A DNA stretch of 56,066 bases from Clostridia bacterium (GCA_017437005.1 JAFSBZ010000037.1:1-56066), one strand, 5' to 3'. Counted from the first letter of the stretch, positions 34,164-43,073 are shown. Program-made: numbers and translations. The notes: generated by a model from the letters alone, not told the origin.

Positions 34164-34742
34164 CTATTTAATGAATTTAAATTCAGCAGCTTCATAATCG
34201 GCGGGATTATAATTTTCAATATAGCTGATTATTTCTTGCGGCTTATCTGAAACAAAAAGTAAATCCATATTTGTTTTTGGCATAAAGTTTTTATCAATAG
34301 CGTTATTTAACATATCAATAAGTGGATTGTAGTAGCCGTTTGTATTGTAAATTACAATCGGTTTTTTGTGTGTTGCGAGTTGTCGCAGGGTGTAAATTTC
34401 AAAGAATTCGTCGAATGTACCGATGCCACCGGGAGTAATGATAAATGCGTCAGACATTTCATCGAGCAGTTGTTTTCTCTCGCGCATTGTTTCGGTATAA
34501 ATCATTTGAGTGCAATCCTCAAAGAGTATGCCGTCAACATTGAAAAACGAGGGGGATATACCTATTATCTCTCCGTTTATTGCTTTTGCGCCGCGCGCAA
34601 CCGCGCCCATTAGACCTGCGGCGCCTCCGCCAAAAACCACGGTATGATTGCTTTGTGCGATAACATTACCTAAAAGCTCGCCTGCATCAATAAAGGATTT
34701 GTCTATAGCGTTTGATGATGCGCCATATATACATATTTTCAT
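34164..34742 (-). CDS. LOG family protein (nucleoside-monophosphate phosphoribohydrolase-like)
   Basis: The 192-residue protein has the LOG signature PGGIGTFDEFFEIYT and the nucleotide-binding VFGGGAAGLMGAVARGA. The family cleaves the N-glycosidic bond of cytokinin-type or other nucleoside 5'-monophosphates and was once mis-named lysine decarboxylase. GAGGTGATTGT precedes the ATG, which overlaps the Nudix stop by four bases. A role in cleaning modified nucleotides together with the Nudix enzyme is plausible from the pairing. Confidence 0.9.
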   Translation of the reverse strand: MKICIYGASSNAIDKSFIDAGELLGNVIAQSNHTVVFGGGAAGLMGAVARGAKAINGEIIGISPSFFNVDGILFEDCTQMIYTETMRERKQLLDEMSDAFIITPGGIGTFDEFFEIYTLRQLATHKKPIVIYNTNGYYNPLIDMLNNAIDKNFMPKTNMDLLFVSDKPQEIISYIENYNPADYEAAEFKFIK

Positions 34743-35209
34743 ACAATCACCTCGTCGTTAAGAATAGCACTTATAAGGGTGTCGTCTGCATACTGGAGTC
34801 GCAAGGAAAAGAAGGGGGTGTTTTGGTTTTCGATAAGCTTTAAAAAGATTTTGTCACCCTGCCATAAGGGGAGTGTGTGAATTTCTTTTTTGTCAACCCA
34901 TTCAAGTACACCCTCGTCACATTCTTTTAGCTCACCGCTAAAATCGTTACAGGTAAATAGGTGCATATATTCGGTAGGCCATTTGTTTGATACAAAGGTT
35001 ATAATACCGCGATAATTACATTTACCTAATGTTAGTCCTGTTTCTTCATATGCTTCTCGGCGGTTACATTGCTCCGGACTTTCATGTTGTTCAAATTTAC
35101 CGCCAATACCAATCCATTTATCCTGATTCAAGTCGTTTGACTTTTTTACACGGTGGAGCATTAAGTACTTACCGTCTTTTTCAATATAGCAAAGGGTGGT
35201 GTTTATCAT
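34739..35209 (-). CDS. Nudix hydrolase, 8-oxo-dGTP diphosphatase-like
   Basis: The 156-residue protein carries an intact Nudix box: GKFEQHESPEQCNRREAYEE-TG (G-x5-E-x7-RE-x2-EE-x-G). The N-terminus INTTLCYIEKDGKYLMLHRV and WIGIGGK fit the MutT/NUDT1-like group. It is coupled on both sides by four-base overlaps, to the LtaS-like gene upstream and the LOG gene downstream. AGAGGAAAATC precedes the ATG. Substrate is inferred from family. Confidence 0.88.
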   Translation of the reverse strand: MINTTLCYIEKDGKYLMLHRVKKSNDLNQDKWIGIGGKFEQHESPEQCNRREAYEETGLTLGKCNYRGIITFVSNKWPTEYMHLFTCNDFSGELKECDEGVLEWVDKKEIHTLPLWQGDKIFLKLIENQNTPFFSLRLQYADDTLISAILNDEVIV

Positions 35210-37422
35210 TGATTTTCCTCTGAGTTTAAAAGTTCGGGCATTGTATATCCTTCAAGAAAGAAGATTTTGTTATCCTTGTGCTCGGAATCAAAAATGTTGT
35301 TATATTGTACTTTTTCGTATTCACTTAAAAGCTGAGTGTAATCGCTGTGATCGCTCCACTTATAATAATTGTTCTCGGAATCAATATAACCTACTGTGTC
35401 AATTACGGGGAGTGTTTCGGAAAGTTTTAATAAGTATTTGTTATACTCGGTAAGCTTAACACCTGCAATATCAAGCATATACGACGAAAGATAGTTAACA
35501 CTTAATTTTTCGATGTATTTTTCTTCAATATCATAGTTTGCCCAAATAAAGAAAGGCGTTATGTGACGCGCTTGGTCTTGCTCGATAGTGAGATTGTTTA
35601 TATTATTTGCGCCTAAAAGGGATGCTATGAATTCAGTTTCTATAGATGGTTGATGATCGCCAAACATACAAATAACGGTAGGTTCGTCTATAGCTTCAAA
35701 ATACTCGATTAATTTTTTGAATGCATCGTCACTGGCTTTTACAAGCGAGAGGTACTTGCTTGCTTTGTTGTAATAGACGGGTGCTGATGTAATTTGTATA
35801 CATTCATCAAAATTTGCAGCGCCGTTAGAGTAACCGCCGTGATTTTGCATAGTTACATTAAATGCAAAATATGGTTGGGATTTGTCACGATTTTCAAAAT
35901 CCTTAATAATTACATCATAATTATAACTATCGCTTACATATTGGCGAATGAGCATCTGTTCACGATCGGGATAATAGGTGTCAATCAAAGATTGCAAATA
36001 ATCAGCATCGCTACCATTTTGCACATATTCGTTAAGGATTGAAACATCTATAAGGTTTTCAAGGAAGCTGTGAGAATTGAAACCAAGATTGTTATACACA
36101 TTTACACGATTCCAACCCGTTGAATAATAGGGGTGGAATGCCCACGATGAATAACCCTGACCTTCAAGTGTGGATACAAGTGAAGCAATAGGATTTTTAA
36201 TATAAAGCATATACGCATTACTACCTGAAGGTAAAAACGCGGTTGTGTGGCCGGTTAAAAATTCAAATTCGGTGTTTGAAGTTCCCGCGCCGATAACAGG
36301 AACATAAAGATTGCCTTTTACAGTATTTTCGGTAAGACTATGCATAAAAGGCATATAGTCTTGATTGGTGGTAAATTCACCCAATACACTCAAATCTGCA
36401 AGAGACTCGTTCATTATGCAAATGATGTTTGGCTCGTTACCGGTAGGTTTGATTACAGGGGTCTCCTCTTTTTCGATTGTGCTTGAAACATAATCACCGA
36501 TGCTGTTGGCATCATAGCCGCTGGGTTCTGACATATAAAGGTATTTTGTATTACAAAAGAAACTGAAAACAAACCCATAGTTTCTGTAACCGCGGGACTG
36601 ATTCCAAAAGTCAGGCTTTACACCTGCATCGGCAAATATTGATGTAAAATAAAACAAAAACAAAAGACTTGAGAAAAATGTTGCCATAAAAGTGCGGGAT
36701 ACAATTTTGGTTATAAGATTGTATTTTGGAGTTTTGGTTTTTATTCCAATTACAATTAAAAATATAAAAATCAGCGAGCCTATAATTATAGTGTGAGAGG
36801 GGGTGTAATTGTAGGTGTTAGCAACATTTGCTGCGGTGGTTATTGCAAAAAAGTCCATTGGAATAAAAGGTGTTCCACGGAATTGTACCACATAACAATG
36901 CGCAAGCGCAAAGCCAAAGCAAATTGCATTGGTAGTAATTTGTGATACCCTGAAGCTGCCGCTGACAGCAAAGAACAGGAATTGCAAAAGTAATATAACC
37001 ATATAATTAGCAAAAAATCCCAAATAGGTCATATTGTAAATAAAAATGTTGTTAAGGCATTCGGTCATAGTCATAGTAATAACAGGGGATAACATAAAGA
37101 AAACAAAATGCCATATTTTGTTAAATAAATCGTTTTTAATTATGGTGTTAAAGGCAATGAAGGCGCCTATTATTAACGGGGCGACAAGCGCAAACAAAAA
37201 CAGTAACCATTTGGCTGAAGTTTCAAGCTTTAAAAATTGATTGTTAAAAAACACAACAAACAGCAATAATATACCTGCAACGGATAAACCGATTATGCGG
37301 GATTTTTTAGTACTGGTAATTTCAAAATTATTTACGAAAAAGTTTTTTATGATATTTAGAATTTTTGGAATCGTGTTATTAAAGAAATGTAATATGGTAT
37401 TGCGTACCTTTTCAGTATTCAT
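35206..37422 (-). CDS. LtaS-like membrane sulfatase-fold glycerophosphotransferase
   Basis: The 738-residue protein has five or so N-terminal membrane segments (about 45-260) and an extracellular alkaline-phosphatase/sulfatase domain (about 330-650). Metal and nucleophile motifs are visible: IICIMNES near 336, GAGTSNTEFEFLTG near 379 with the catalytic threonine, and MFGDHQPSIETEF. This matches lipoteichoic acid synthase type enzymes, which transfer glycerol-phosphate from phosphatidylglycerol to a surface polymer. Other members modify glycans with phosphoglycerol, so polymer identity is open. It heads the LtaS-Nudix-LOG operon. Confidence 0.87.
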   Translation of the reverse strand: MNTEKVRNTILHFFNNTIPKILNIIKNFFVNNFEITSTKKSRIIGLSVAGILLLFVVFFNNQFLKLETSAKWLLFLFALVAPLIIGAFIAFNTIIKNDLFNKIWHFVFFMLSPVITMTMTECLNNIFIYNMTYLGFFANYMVILLLQFLFFAVSGSFRVSQITTNAICFGFALAHCYVVQFRGTPFIPMDFFAITTAANVANTYNYTPSHTIIIGSLIFIFLIVIGIKTKTPKYNLITKIVSRTFMATFFSSLLFLFYFTSIFADAGVKPDFWNQSRGYRNYGFVFSFFCNTKYLYMSEPSGYDANSIGDYVSSTIEKEETPVIKPTGNEPNIICIMNESLADLSVLGEFTTNQDYMPFMHSLTENTVKGNLYVPVIGAGTSNTEFEFLTGHTTAFLPSGSNAYMLYIKNPIASLVSTLEGQGYSSWAFHPYYSTGWNRVNVYNNLGFNSHSFLENLIDVSILNEYVQNGSDADYLQSLIDTYYPDREQMLIRQYVSDSYNYDVIIKDFENRDKSQPYFAFNVTMQNHGGYSNGAANFDECIQITSAPVYYNKASKYLSLVKASDDAFKKLIEYFEAIDEPTVICMFGDHQPSIETEFIASLLGANNINNLTIEQDQARHITPFFIWANYDIEEKYIEKLSVNYLSSYMLDIAGVKLTEYNKYLLKLSETLPVIDTVGYIDSENNYYKWSDHSDYTQLLSEYEKVQYNNIFDSEHKDNKIFFLEGYTMPELLNSEENQ

Positions 37423-37482
37423 TATTAAACATTATCCTTTCAAGTGAACAATATTTTTACAATAAATTTTAACTCAAATTAC

Positions 37483-37510
37483 ATTATATCACTTTTTGCG
37501 CAAAAAACAA
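37483..37510 (-). promoter_or_regulatory. Possible promoter of the LtaS-like operon
   Basis: On the minus strand TTGTTT and TATAAT are 16 bases apart, with a start about 45 bases before the ATG. The -35 box is weak. Confidence 0.45.
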
Positions 37511-37548
37511 GATTTAATATATTAAGAAATAATTAACATACATAAAAA

Positions 37549-37574
37549 GGCGCTTCATTAAAAAATGAAGCGCC
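37549..37574 (-). terminator. Terminator of the ileS transcript
   Basis: The 11-base stem GGCGCTTCATT/AATGAAGCGCC with loop AAAA is followed on the minus strand by TTTTTATG. Confidence 0.83.
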
Positions 37575-37583
37575 CAAGATTAA

Positions 37584-37928
37584 TTATTTGTTTAGCATTT
37601 TTAAAATCTCATTATTCTGACAAAGAATATGACCAAGACCAAAAAGTGGGAAGAACAGTATTGCCGCTAAAACGGTAAATATTATTATAACAGCAAGGGT
37701 TGTTACAATTGAAAATGCCGCTTTTGTAAGCAATAAGAATCCTAATAAAAAGCCTAATATAATTACCGCAAATGCAATTATAAAAGCAATAACTTTGATG
37801 ATGTTGCCAAGATTTTTATAAAGCCCTGTGGTGTAGGTTGAAACAGGATTTTTAAGAGCGAGGAATTTTTCTGAAACAGAGCTTATATCTTCCATCTCGG
37901 TAGATTGATTTTTATTGATTTCGGACAT
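37584..37928 (-). CDS. Small two-helix membrane protein of unknown function
   Basis: The 114-residue protein has a charged N-terminal stretch (1-40) and two long hydrophobic segments (about 45-70 and 73-98) separated by a short turn. I do not recognise the family. AGGAGG precedes the ATG. It follows ileS by 33 bases with no terminator between, so it is probably read from the ileS transcript under T-box control. No residue pattern suggests a catalytic role. Confidence 0.65.
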   Translation of the reverse strand: MSEINKNQSTEMEDISSVSEKFLALKNPVSTYTTGLYKNLGNIIKVIAFIIAFAVIILGFLLGFLLLTKAAFSIVTTLAVIIIFTVLAAILFFPLFGLGHILCQNNEILKMLNK

Positions 37929-37961
37929 ATTTTATCCTCCTGTCAAAATAATATATTAAAA

Positions 37962-40900
37962 TTATATGCGTTTAACACCGATGGTAAGCTTTTCACCGTT
38001 GATATCCCAGTCTTTGCTGTAGCCGTCAATGCTACCGGCAATAATAGAATCGGCAAGGGTATCACCTGCGATATCGGCTGATAACTTAGTAGCAATGGCA
38101 ATAACCTTTTCGCTACCGCTCATTGTTACAGCGATATGGTCGGTTACGTTAAAGTCAGCTTCTTTACGCATTGTTTGAATTTTGCTAACAATCTCACGAA
38201 CAAAGCCTTCTTCAATAAGCTCGTCGGTAAGTGTAGTATCAAGTGCAACGGTAACACCGTGATCGCTAACTGTATAAAAACCTTCTTTTTGTTTTGCTTC
38301 GATAAGTAGGTCATCAACACCCAAACGAACCTCGCCCGAAGCAAGCCCCAATACCAATTCGCCGTTTTGGTCAAGCTCTGCTTTAGCGGCATTGCCGTCA
38401 AGCTCTGAAAGTGCGGTGCGAATTTCACCAAGCTGTTTGCCGTACTTTGGACCAACGGTTTTAAGCTGTGGCTTAAAGCTGTATGATACAAGGTTGTCAA
38501 CTTCGTTTGTAAAGTCGACCGACTTAATGTTAAGCTCATCCTTGATAATATCGGCATAGAAGCTATCAAGTGGTGTATCACATTTAACGTACATAGTGGC
38601 AAGTGGCTGACGGTTCTTTATAGCAGAGCCGTTACGAGCGCTACGGCCAAGCACTACTATGTCGAGTACGCTTTCCATATTTTCTTCGAGCTTTTGGTCA
38701 ATTGCAGCTTCATCAACAACGGGGAAGTCACAAAGATGAATACTCTCCGGAGCCGACTTATCAACATTGCGAACAAGGTTTTGATAAATGCTTTCAGCCA
38801 TAAATGGAATCATAGGAGCAGCAGCCTTTGCAGTTGTAACAAGTGCGTTGTAAAGCACCAAGTATGCGGTTTCTTTATCGGCTGTCATACCCTGTACCCA
38901 ATAACGCTCACGACCGCGACGAACATACCAGTTGCTCATTTCGTCAACAAATTCCTGTAATGCGCGAGCAGCCTCAGGAATGCGGTAGTTAGCAAGGTTT
39001 TCGTCTACAGCCTTTACCATAGAATTAAGCTTTGAAATGAGCCATTTATCCATAACGGTAAGATTGTCGGGGTTAAGAGTATGAGCTGTTGGGTCAAATT
39101 TATCAATATTAGCATAAAGCACGTAGAACGCGTAAGTGTTCCAAAGTGTGCCCATAAACTTGCGCTGGCCCTCAACTACGGCTTTACCGTGGAAGCGGTT
39201 AGGAAGCCAAGGAGCAGAGTTGGTGTAAAAATACCAACGAATAGCATCTGCGCCATAGCTTTCGAGTGCATCAAATGGGTCAACAGCATTGCCCTTAGAT
39301 TTAGACATCTTTTGACCGTTTTCGTCCTGAACGTGACCAAGAACAATTACGTTTTTATAAGGCGCCTTGTTAAAGATAAGGGTTGAAATTGCCATAAGAG
39401 AATAGAACCAACCACGTGTTTGGTCAACGGCCTCTGAAATAAAGTCAGCAGGGAACTGTGACTCAAACAAATCCTTGTTTTCAAAAGGATAATGGTGTTG
39501 TGCAAAAGGCATAGCGCCCGAGTCAAACCAACAGTCAATAACCTCGGGTACGCGGTGCATTGCCTTGCCACAATGTGGACACTTGATGGTAACTTCATCG
39601 ATGTAAGGACGGTGAAGCTCAATGTCATCAGGGCAGTTGTCGGACATAGATTTAAGCTCTTCTATGCTACCGATAGAGTGCATATGACCGCATTCGCAGG
39701 TCCAAATATTAAGTGGAGTACCCCAATATCTGTTACGAGAAATACCCCAGTCCTGAACGTTTTTAAGCCAATCGCCAAAACGACCTTTACCAATGCTTTC
39801 GGGAATCCAGTTAACTGTATCATTGTTGCGGATAAGGTCATCTTTAACGTCGGTCATCTTGATAAACCAAGACTCACGAGCATAATAAATAAGCGGAGTA
39901 TCACAACGCCAGCAGTGTGGGTAGTCGTGCTCAAATTTGGGAGCGTCAAAGAGAAGTCCTGCTTTTTCGAGATCTACAAGTACTAATGGGTCAGCCTTTT
40001 TAACAAAGGTGCCGGCGTATGGTGTCTCGGCAGTTAGGTTACCTTGACCGTCAACAAACTGAACAAAGGGAAGGTCGTATTTTCGGCCAACCTTGGCATC
40101 GTCTTCACCAAATGCGGGTGCGATATGAACAATACCTGTACCGTCGGTCATAGTAACGTAGTTGTCACAGGTGATAAAATGACCTTTTTTGTTTTGCTTT
40201 TCGCAAACGGGTTTTACGTAGTCAAAAAGTGGTTCGTACTCTTTATATTCAAGTTCTGAACCCTTATAGCTGTCGAGAATTTCGTATGCGGCAGTTTCTT
40301 CGGTAGCAAGTTTACCGAGAACCTTATCAAGAAGTGCTTCTGCCATATAGTAGGTGTAACCGTCGGCAGCTTTAACACGGCAATATGTTTCGTCGGGATT
40401 TACGCAAAGCGCTACGTTAGAAGGCAAGGTCCAAGGTGTAGTGGTCCAAGCAAGGAAGTAAGCATCTTCACCTACAACCTTGAAGCGAACGACTGCACTG
40501 CGCTCTTTTACATTTTTGTAGCCCTGCGCTACCTCGTGAGAAGAAAGTGGTGTGCCGCAACGTGGGCAATAAGGAACAATTTTGAAGCCTTTGTATAAAA
40601 GACCTTTGTCAAAAATTTGTTTGAGTGCCCACCATTCTGATTCGATAAAGTTGTTGTCGTAGGTAACGTATGGGTTATCCATATCAGCCCAGAAACCAAC
40701 GGTTTTTGAGAAATCTTCCCACATACCCTTGTATTTCCAAACGCTTTCTTTGCAGTGACCAATAAATGGGTCGAGGCCGTATTCTTCAATTTGCTCTTTG
40801 CCGTCAAGACCTAAAAGCTTTTCAACCTCAAGCTCAACGGGAAGACCATGAGTGTCCCAACCGGCTTTACGAGGTACCATACAGCCCTTCATTGTGCGGT

Positions 40901-41111
40901 AACGGGGAATCATATCCTTGATAACACGGGTAAGCACGTGGCCAATGTGTGGCTTACCGTTAGCGGTAGGTGGGCCGTCATAAAACACATACGGTGTGCC
41001 CTTTGCCTTAGTTTCGATACTTTTTTCAAAGATTTTGTTGTCGTCCCAAAATTGTTTAATTTTCTTTTCTTGCTCTACAAAATTAAGATTTGGAGAGATG
41101 TTGTCGTACAT
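37962..41111 (-). CDS. ileS: Isoleucyl-tRNA synthetase, type 2 (eukaryote-like)
   Basis: The 1049-residue class I synthetase has HIGH in PTANGKPHIGHVLTR (H55-H58), the editing domain block GWDTHGLPVE and KMSKS in GQKMSKSKGNAVDPF (about 597-603). The length of over 1000 residues, HIGH rather than HxGHA, and the long C-terminal extension (about 900-1049) fit the IleRS2 group, known elsewhere for low sensitivity to mupirocin. The ATG at 41111 is chosen because AAAGGATTG lies upstream and MYDNISPNLNFVEQEKKI matches family starts. A 330-base leader with an Ile T-box precedes it. Confidence 0.94.
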   Translation of the reverse strand: MYDNISPNLNFVEQEKKIKQFWDDNKIFEKSIETKAKGTPYVFYDGPPTANGKPHIGHVLTRVIKDMIPRYRTMKGCMVPRKAGWDTHGLPVELEVEKLLGLDGKEQIEEYGLDPFIGHCKESVWKYKGMWEDFSKTVGFWADMDNPYVTYDNNFIESEWWALKQIFDKGLLYKGFKIVPYCPRCGTPLSSHEVAQGYKNVKERSAVVRFKVVGEDAYFLAWTTTPWTLPSNVALCVNPDETYCRVKAADGYTYYMAEALLDKVLGKLATEETAAYEILDSYKGSELEYKEYEPLFDYVKPVCEKQNKKGHFITCDNYVTMTDGTGIVHIAPAFGEDDAKVGRKYDLPFVQFVDGQGNLTAETPYAGTFVKKADPLVLVDLEKAGLLFDAPKFEHDYPHCWRCDTPLIYYARESWFIKMTDVKDDLIRNNDTVNWIPESIGKGRFGDWLKNVQDWGISRNRYWGTPLNIWTCECGHMHSIGSIEELKSMSDNCPDDIELHRPYIDEVTIKCPHCGKAMHRVPEVIDCWFDSGAMPFAQHHYPFENKDLFESQFPADFISEAVDQTRGWFYSLMAISTLIFNKAPYKNVIVLGHVQDENGQKMSKSKGNAVDPFDALESYGADAIRWYFYTNSAPWLPNRFHGKAVVEGQRKFMGTLWNTYAFYVLYANIDKFDPTAHTLNPDNLTVMDKWLISKLNSMVKAVDENLANYRIPEAARALQEFVDEMSNWYVRRGRERYWVQGMTADKETAYLVLYNALVTTAKAAAPMIPFMAESIYQNLVRNVDKSAPESIHLCDFPVVDEAAIDQKLEENMESVLDIVVLGRSARNGSAIKNRQPLATMYVKCDTPLDSFYADIIKDELNIKSVDFTNEVDNLVSYSFKPQLKTVGPKYGKQLGEIRTALSELDGNAAKAELDQNGELVLGLASGEVRLGVDDLLIEAKQKEGFYTVSDHGVTVALDTTLTDELIEEGFVREIVSKIQTMRKEADFNVTDHIAVTMSGSEKVIAIATKLSADIAGDTLADSIIAGSIDGYSKDWDINGEKLTIGVKRI

Positions 41112-41131
41112 AGTAACAATCCTTTCAGTAG

Positions 41132-41178
41132 GGGTATTGCGGATTGCCGCGCGACTGTAGTCGCTCGCAATGATACCC
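41132..41178. repeat. Palindromic dispersed-repeat-like element inside the ileS leader
   Basis: The outer arms GGGTAT/ATACCC and ATTGCG/CGCAAT enclose GCGAC-TGTA-GTCGC, with an intervening GGATTGCCGC block. The CATTGCGAGCGAC...GCGGCAATC layout resembles palindromic repeats scattered through many bacterial genomes. It sits between the T-box terminator and the ileS ribosome site, so it will be in every full-length ileS mRNA. Confidence 0.55.
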
Positions 41179-41194
41179 AAAAAGTAAAATAAAA

Positions 41195-41443
41195 TCCCCG
41201 CCCTAAATAGGACGAGGATGAAAAATATACATCACAAACGTTTAACCACCTATTAGAACGGACCAATATCCGCACTCCCAATAACGGTGGAGATGACCGT
41301 CACACGCTAATTGATATACATCGTTCACGCAGAAGCTCGGAAGTGATATTCACGCGTTTTCATACCGCTGACCTTACACCGCCGTCAGCTCGCTTTAGAT
41401 ATGTGTGCAAAACACGCTACTGTCTTCGTCACAGCCTTTACCA
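41195..41443 (-). promoter_or_regulatory. T-box riboswitch, isoleucine-specific
   Basis: On the minus strand the leader has a long stem I region with GACAGTAGCG and the specifier loop GAATATCACTT, whose ATC codon (41345-41347) is followed by A. The antiterminator is AATAGG-TGGTTAA-ACG (41239-41254), which pairs with CGT-CCTATT of the terminator's 5' arm. The competing terminator is ATCCTCGTCC/GGGCGGGGAT (41194-41219) plus TTTATTTTAC. TGGT in the bulge matches the ACCA end of tRNA-Ile. Uncharged tRNA would therefore let ileS be transcribed. The bulge reads TGGTTAA where TGGNACC is usual. Stem I folding was judged by eye. Confidence 0.83.
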
Positions 41444-41449
41444 AGTGTA

Positions 41450-41478
41450 ATATTAACACAAAGTTTTTAAAAAATCAA
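41450..41478 (-). promoter_or_regulatory. Promoter of the T-box/ileS transcript
   Basis: TTGATT and TAATAT are 17 bases apart on the minus strand, with the start near 41443, just before stem I of the T-box. Confidence 0.65.
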
Positions 41479-41536
41479 TAGTTAAGTGTTTATTTTAATA
41501 TTAAAAGATAAAAATAAATGGTAAGGAAGTGATTTT

Positions 41537-42865
41537 ATGGTAAAAAAGCAAACGATTGTAAAAATAGTATCGTTTTTATCAGCGGCGCTTTTAGTGATAG
41601 GCGGATTTTGGATAAGGGAATATAACAAAAATCAGCAATATTTACTTATGATAGAAAATCAATACTCAAGAGCGTTTGAACAACTTAACAGCAGTCTTAA
41701 TAGCGTAAGTATAGCAATGCAAAAAATGGCATACGTTTCATCGGCAAAAAAGATGGGAGCACTATCGGCAGAGATTTTCAGCGAAGCAGAGCTTGCTAAA
41801 ACAGCGCTTTCGGAGTTACCTATGGGGCAAAGTAATATATCAACTATTTATCGGTTTTTATCACAGGTTGGTAACTATACGTTGTCGGTGTCTAAAAATA
41901 TTACAAACGAAAACGGTGTAAGCAGTAAGCAACGGGAAGAGTTAAAAAAACTGAGCCAAACAGCAAACGAAGTAACGCAGGTTATAAATGATAGCGGAAT
42001 AGAGCATAACAACGCTGAAAAATGGGCTAAGGCCATAGAAGATGGGTTAAACAACGTTGTTGATGAAGAAAGTCTTGCGGCATCACTTACCGAACTCGAA
42101 GAGAATTTGGCTGATTACCCCACACTTATATACGATGGACCATACTCGGACCATATATTAGAAAAACAACCGCTTATGACTGGTGCGGCGGTGGAATATT
42201 CGCAAAACGAGGCGCAGGATATTGCACGCAAGGTTGCGGGTGCAGATAATAAACTACGTTTTGAGGATATGCAGGGCGGTAAAATAGAATGTTATCGTTT
42301 TGTAGATAATAATATAAATGTTGCGGTAAGTAAGCGTGGCGGATACGTAGTATATATGCGAAAAAACCGTGTTGTAGGTGAGAATCTTTTATCGTATGAA
42401 CAAGCACTTTTAAAGGCTAAAAGATTTTTACAAGAAATGCAGATTTATAATATGACCGACACGTATTACTATACCGATAACGGTGTTTGCGTTATTAACT
42501 TTGCCTATCTTGATGGGCAAACAATTTGCTATACTGACCTTATTAAAGTAGGTGTCGCTATGGATACGGGGGAGATAATGCTGCTTGAAACGGCGGGTTA
42601 CCTTACAAACCACACAGAACGCGCATTTAAAACGGCAGAATTTACTATAGAGCAAGCAAGCGAAAAGATAAGCAGTGACCTGGAAATTAGTGAAAGTGCG
42701 ATAGCGCTAATACCTACCGATTCGGGCGGGGAGGTTAGGTGCTATGAATTTTTGTGCAAAGCGCAGGATAACCAAGAAATACTGGTTTATATAAATATGT
42801 TAACACTTGAGGAAGAGCAAATTTATATATTGCTTAAAAGTGATGGGGGAACGTTAGTAAAATAA
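41537..42865 (+). CDS. ypeB: Spore germination protein YpeB
   Basis: The 442-residue protein begins with an uncleaved membrane anchor (about 8-26). The YpeB N-terminal helical domain spans 30-220, including YRFLSQVGNYTLSVSK. Three PepSY-like segments run from 225 to 440 (EAQDIARKVAG, EQALLKAKRFLQEM, EQASEKISSDLEI). In Bacillus and Clostridia YpeB sits in the inner spore membrane region and is needed for the cortex hydrolase SleB. AAGGAAGTGATTTT precedes the ATG. The usual sleB partner is not adjacent on either side. Presence of this gene is the best evidence that the organism sporulates. Confidence 0.88.
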   Translation: MVKKQTIVKIVSFLSAALLVIGGFWIREYNKNQQYLLMIENQYSRAFEQLNSSLNSVSIAMQKMAYVSSAKKMGALSAEIFSEAELAKTALSELPMGQSNISTIYRFLSQVGNYTLSVSKNITNENGVSSKQREELKKLSQTANEVTQVINDSGIEHNNAEKWAKAIEDGLNNVVDEESLAASLTELEENLADYPTLIYDGPYSDHILEKQPLMTGAAVEYSQNEAQDIARKVAGADNKLRFEDMQGGKIECYRFVDNNINVAVSKRGGYVVYMRKNRVVGENLLSYEQALLKAKRFLQEMQIYNMTDTYYYTDNGVCVINFAYLDGQTICYTDLIKVGVAMDTGEIMLLETAGYLTNHTERAFKTAEFTIEQASEKISSDLEISESAIALIPTDSGGEVRCYEFLCKAQDNQEILVYINMLTLEEEQIYILLKSDGGTLVK

Positions 42866-42889
42866 AAGAGGTCGTTGACCTCTTTTTAT
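42864..42889 (+). terminator. Terminator after ypeB
   Basis: The ten-base stem AAAAGAGGTC/GACCTCTTTT with a three-base loop is followed by TTATTTTA and touches the ypeB stop codon. Confidence 0.82.
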
Positions 42890-42902
42890 TTTACAGTTAT
42901 AT

Positions 42903-43073
42903 TCGCCTTGCGGCGAGTGATATTGCTGCGCAGTGATATTTGAACTTCGTTCAAGTGATATATTGCTTACGCAATGTTAATGTGTGCCTGCGGCACGGAT
43001 ATAAATGTCGGACGAGCAATGCTCGTCCCTACGATAAAAATTAGAAATATTGCGTAGGGGCGGTCATTGACCG
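42903..43073. repeat. Array of seven small palindromes separated by GTGATAT-like spacers
   Basis: In order: TCGCC-TTGC-GGCGA (42903), TGC-TGC-GCA (42924), TTGAAC-TTC-GTTCAA (42940), ATTGC-TTAC-GCAAT (42962), GTGCC-TGC-GGCAC (42984), GGACGAGCA-A-TGCTCGTCC (43010) and CGGTCA-T-TGACCG (43061). AGTGATAT(T/A) stands between the first four. CCCTACG and CGTAGGG flank the sixth and seventh as an outer inverted pair. No ORF covers it; this fills most of the gene-free stretch 42866-43166. It looks like a composite of dispersed hairpin repeats. Confidence 0.72.

Noticed and set aside
39492-39986. 164-residue plus-strand ORF inside ileS
   Set aside because: ileS is certain on the other strand; this ORF has no ribosome site or family features.
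42903-43073. CRISPR array
   Set aside because: The units are palindromes with differing stems and 7-9 base spacers; there are no constant repeats of 24-37 bases and no cas genes.
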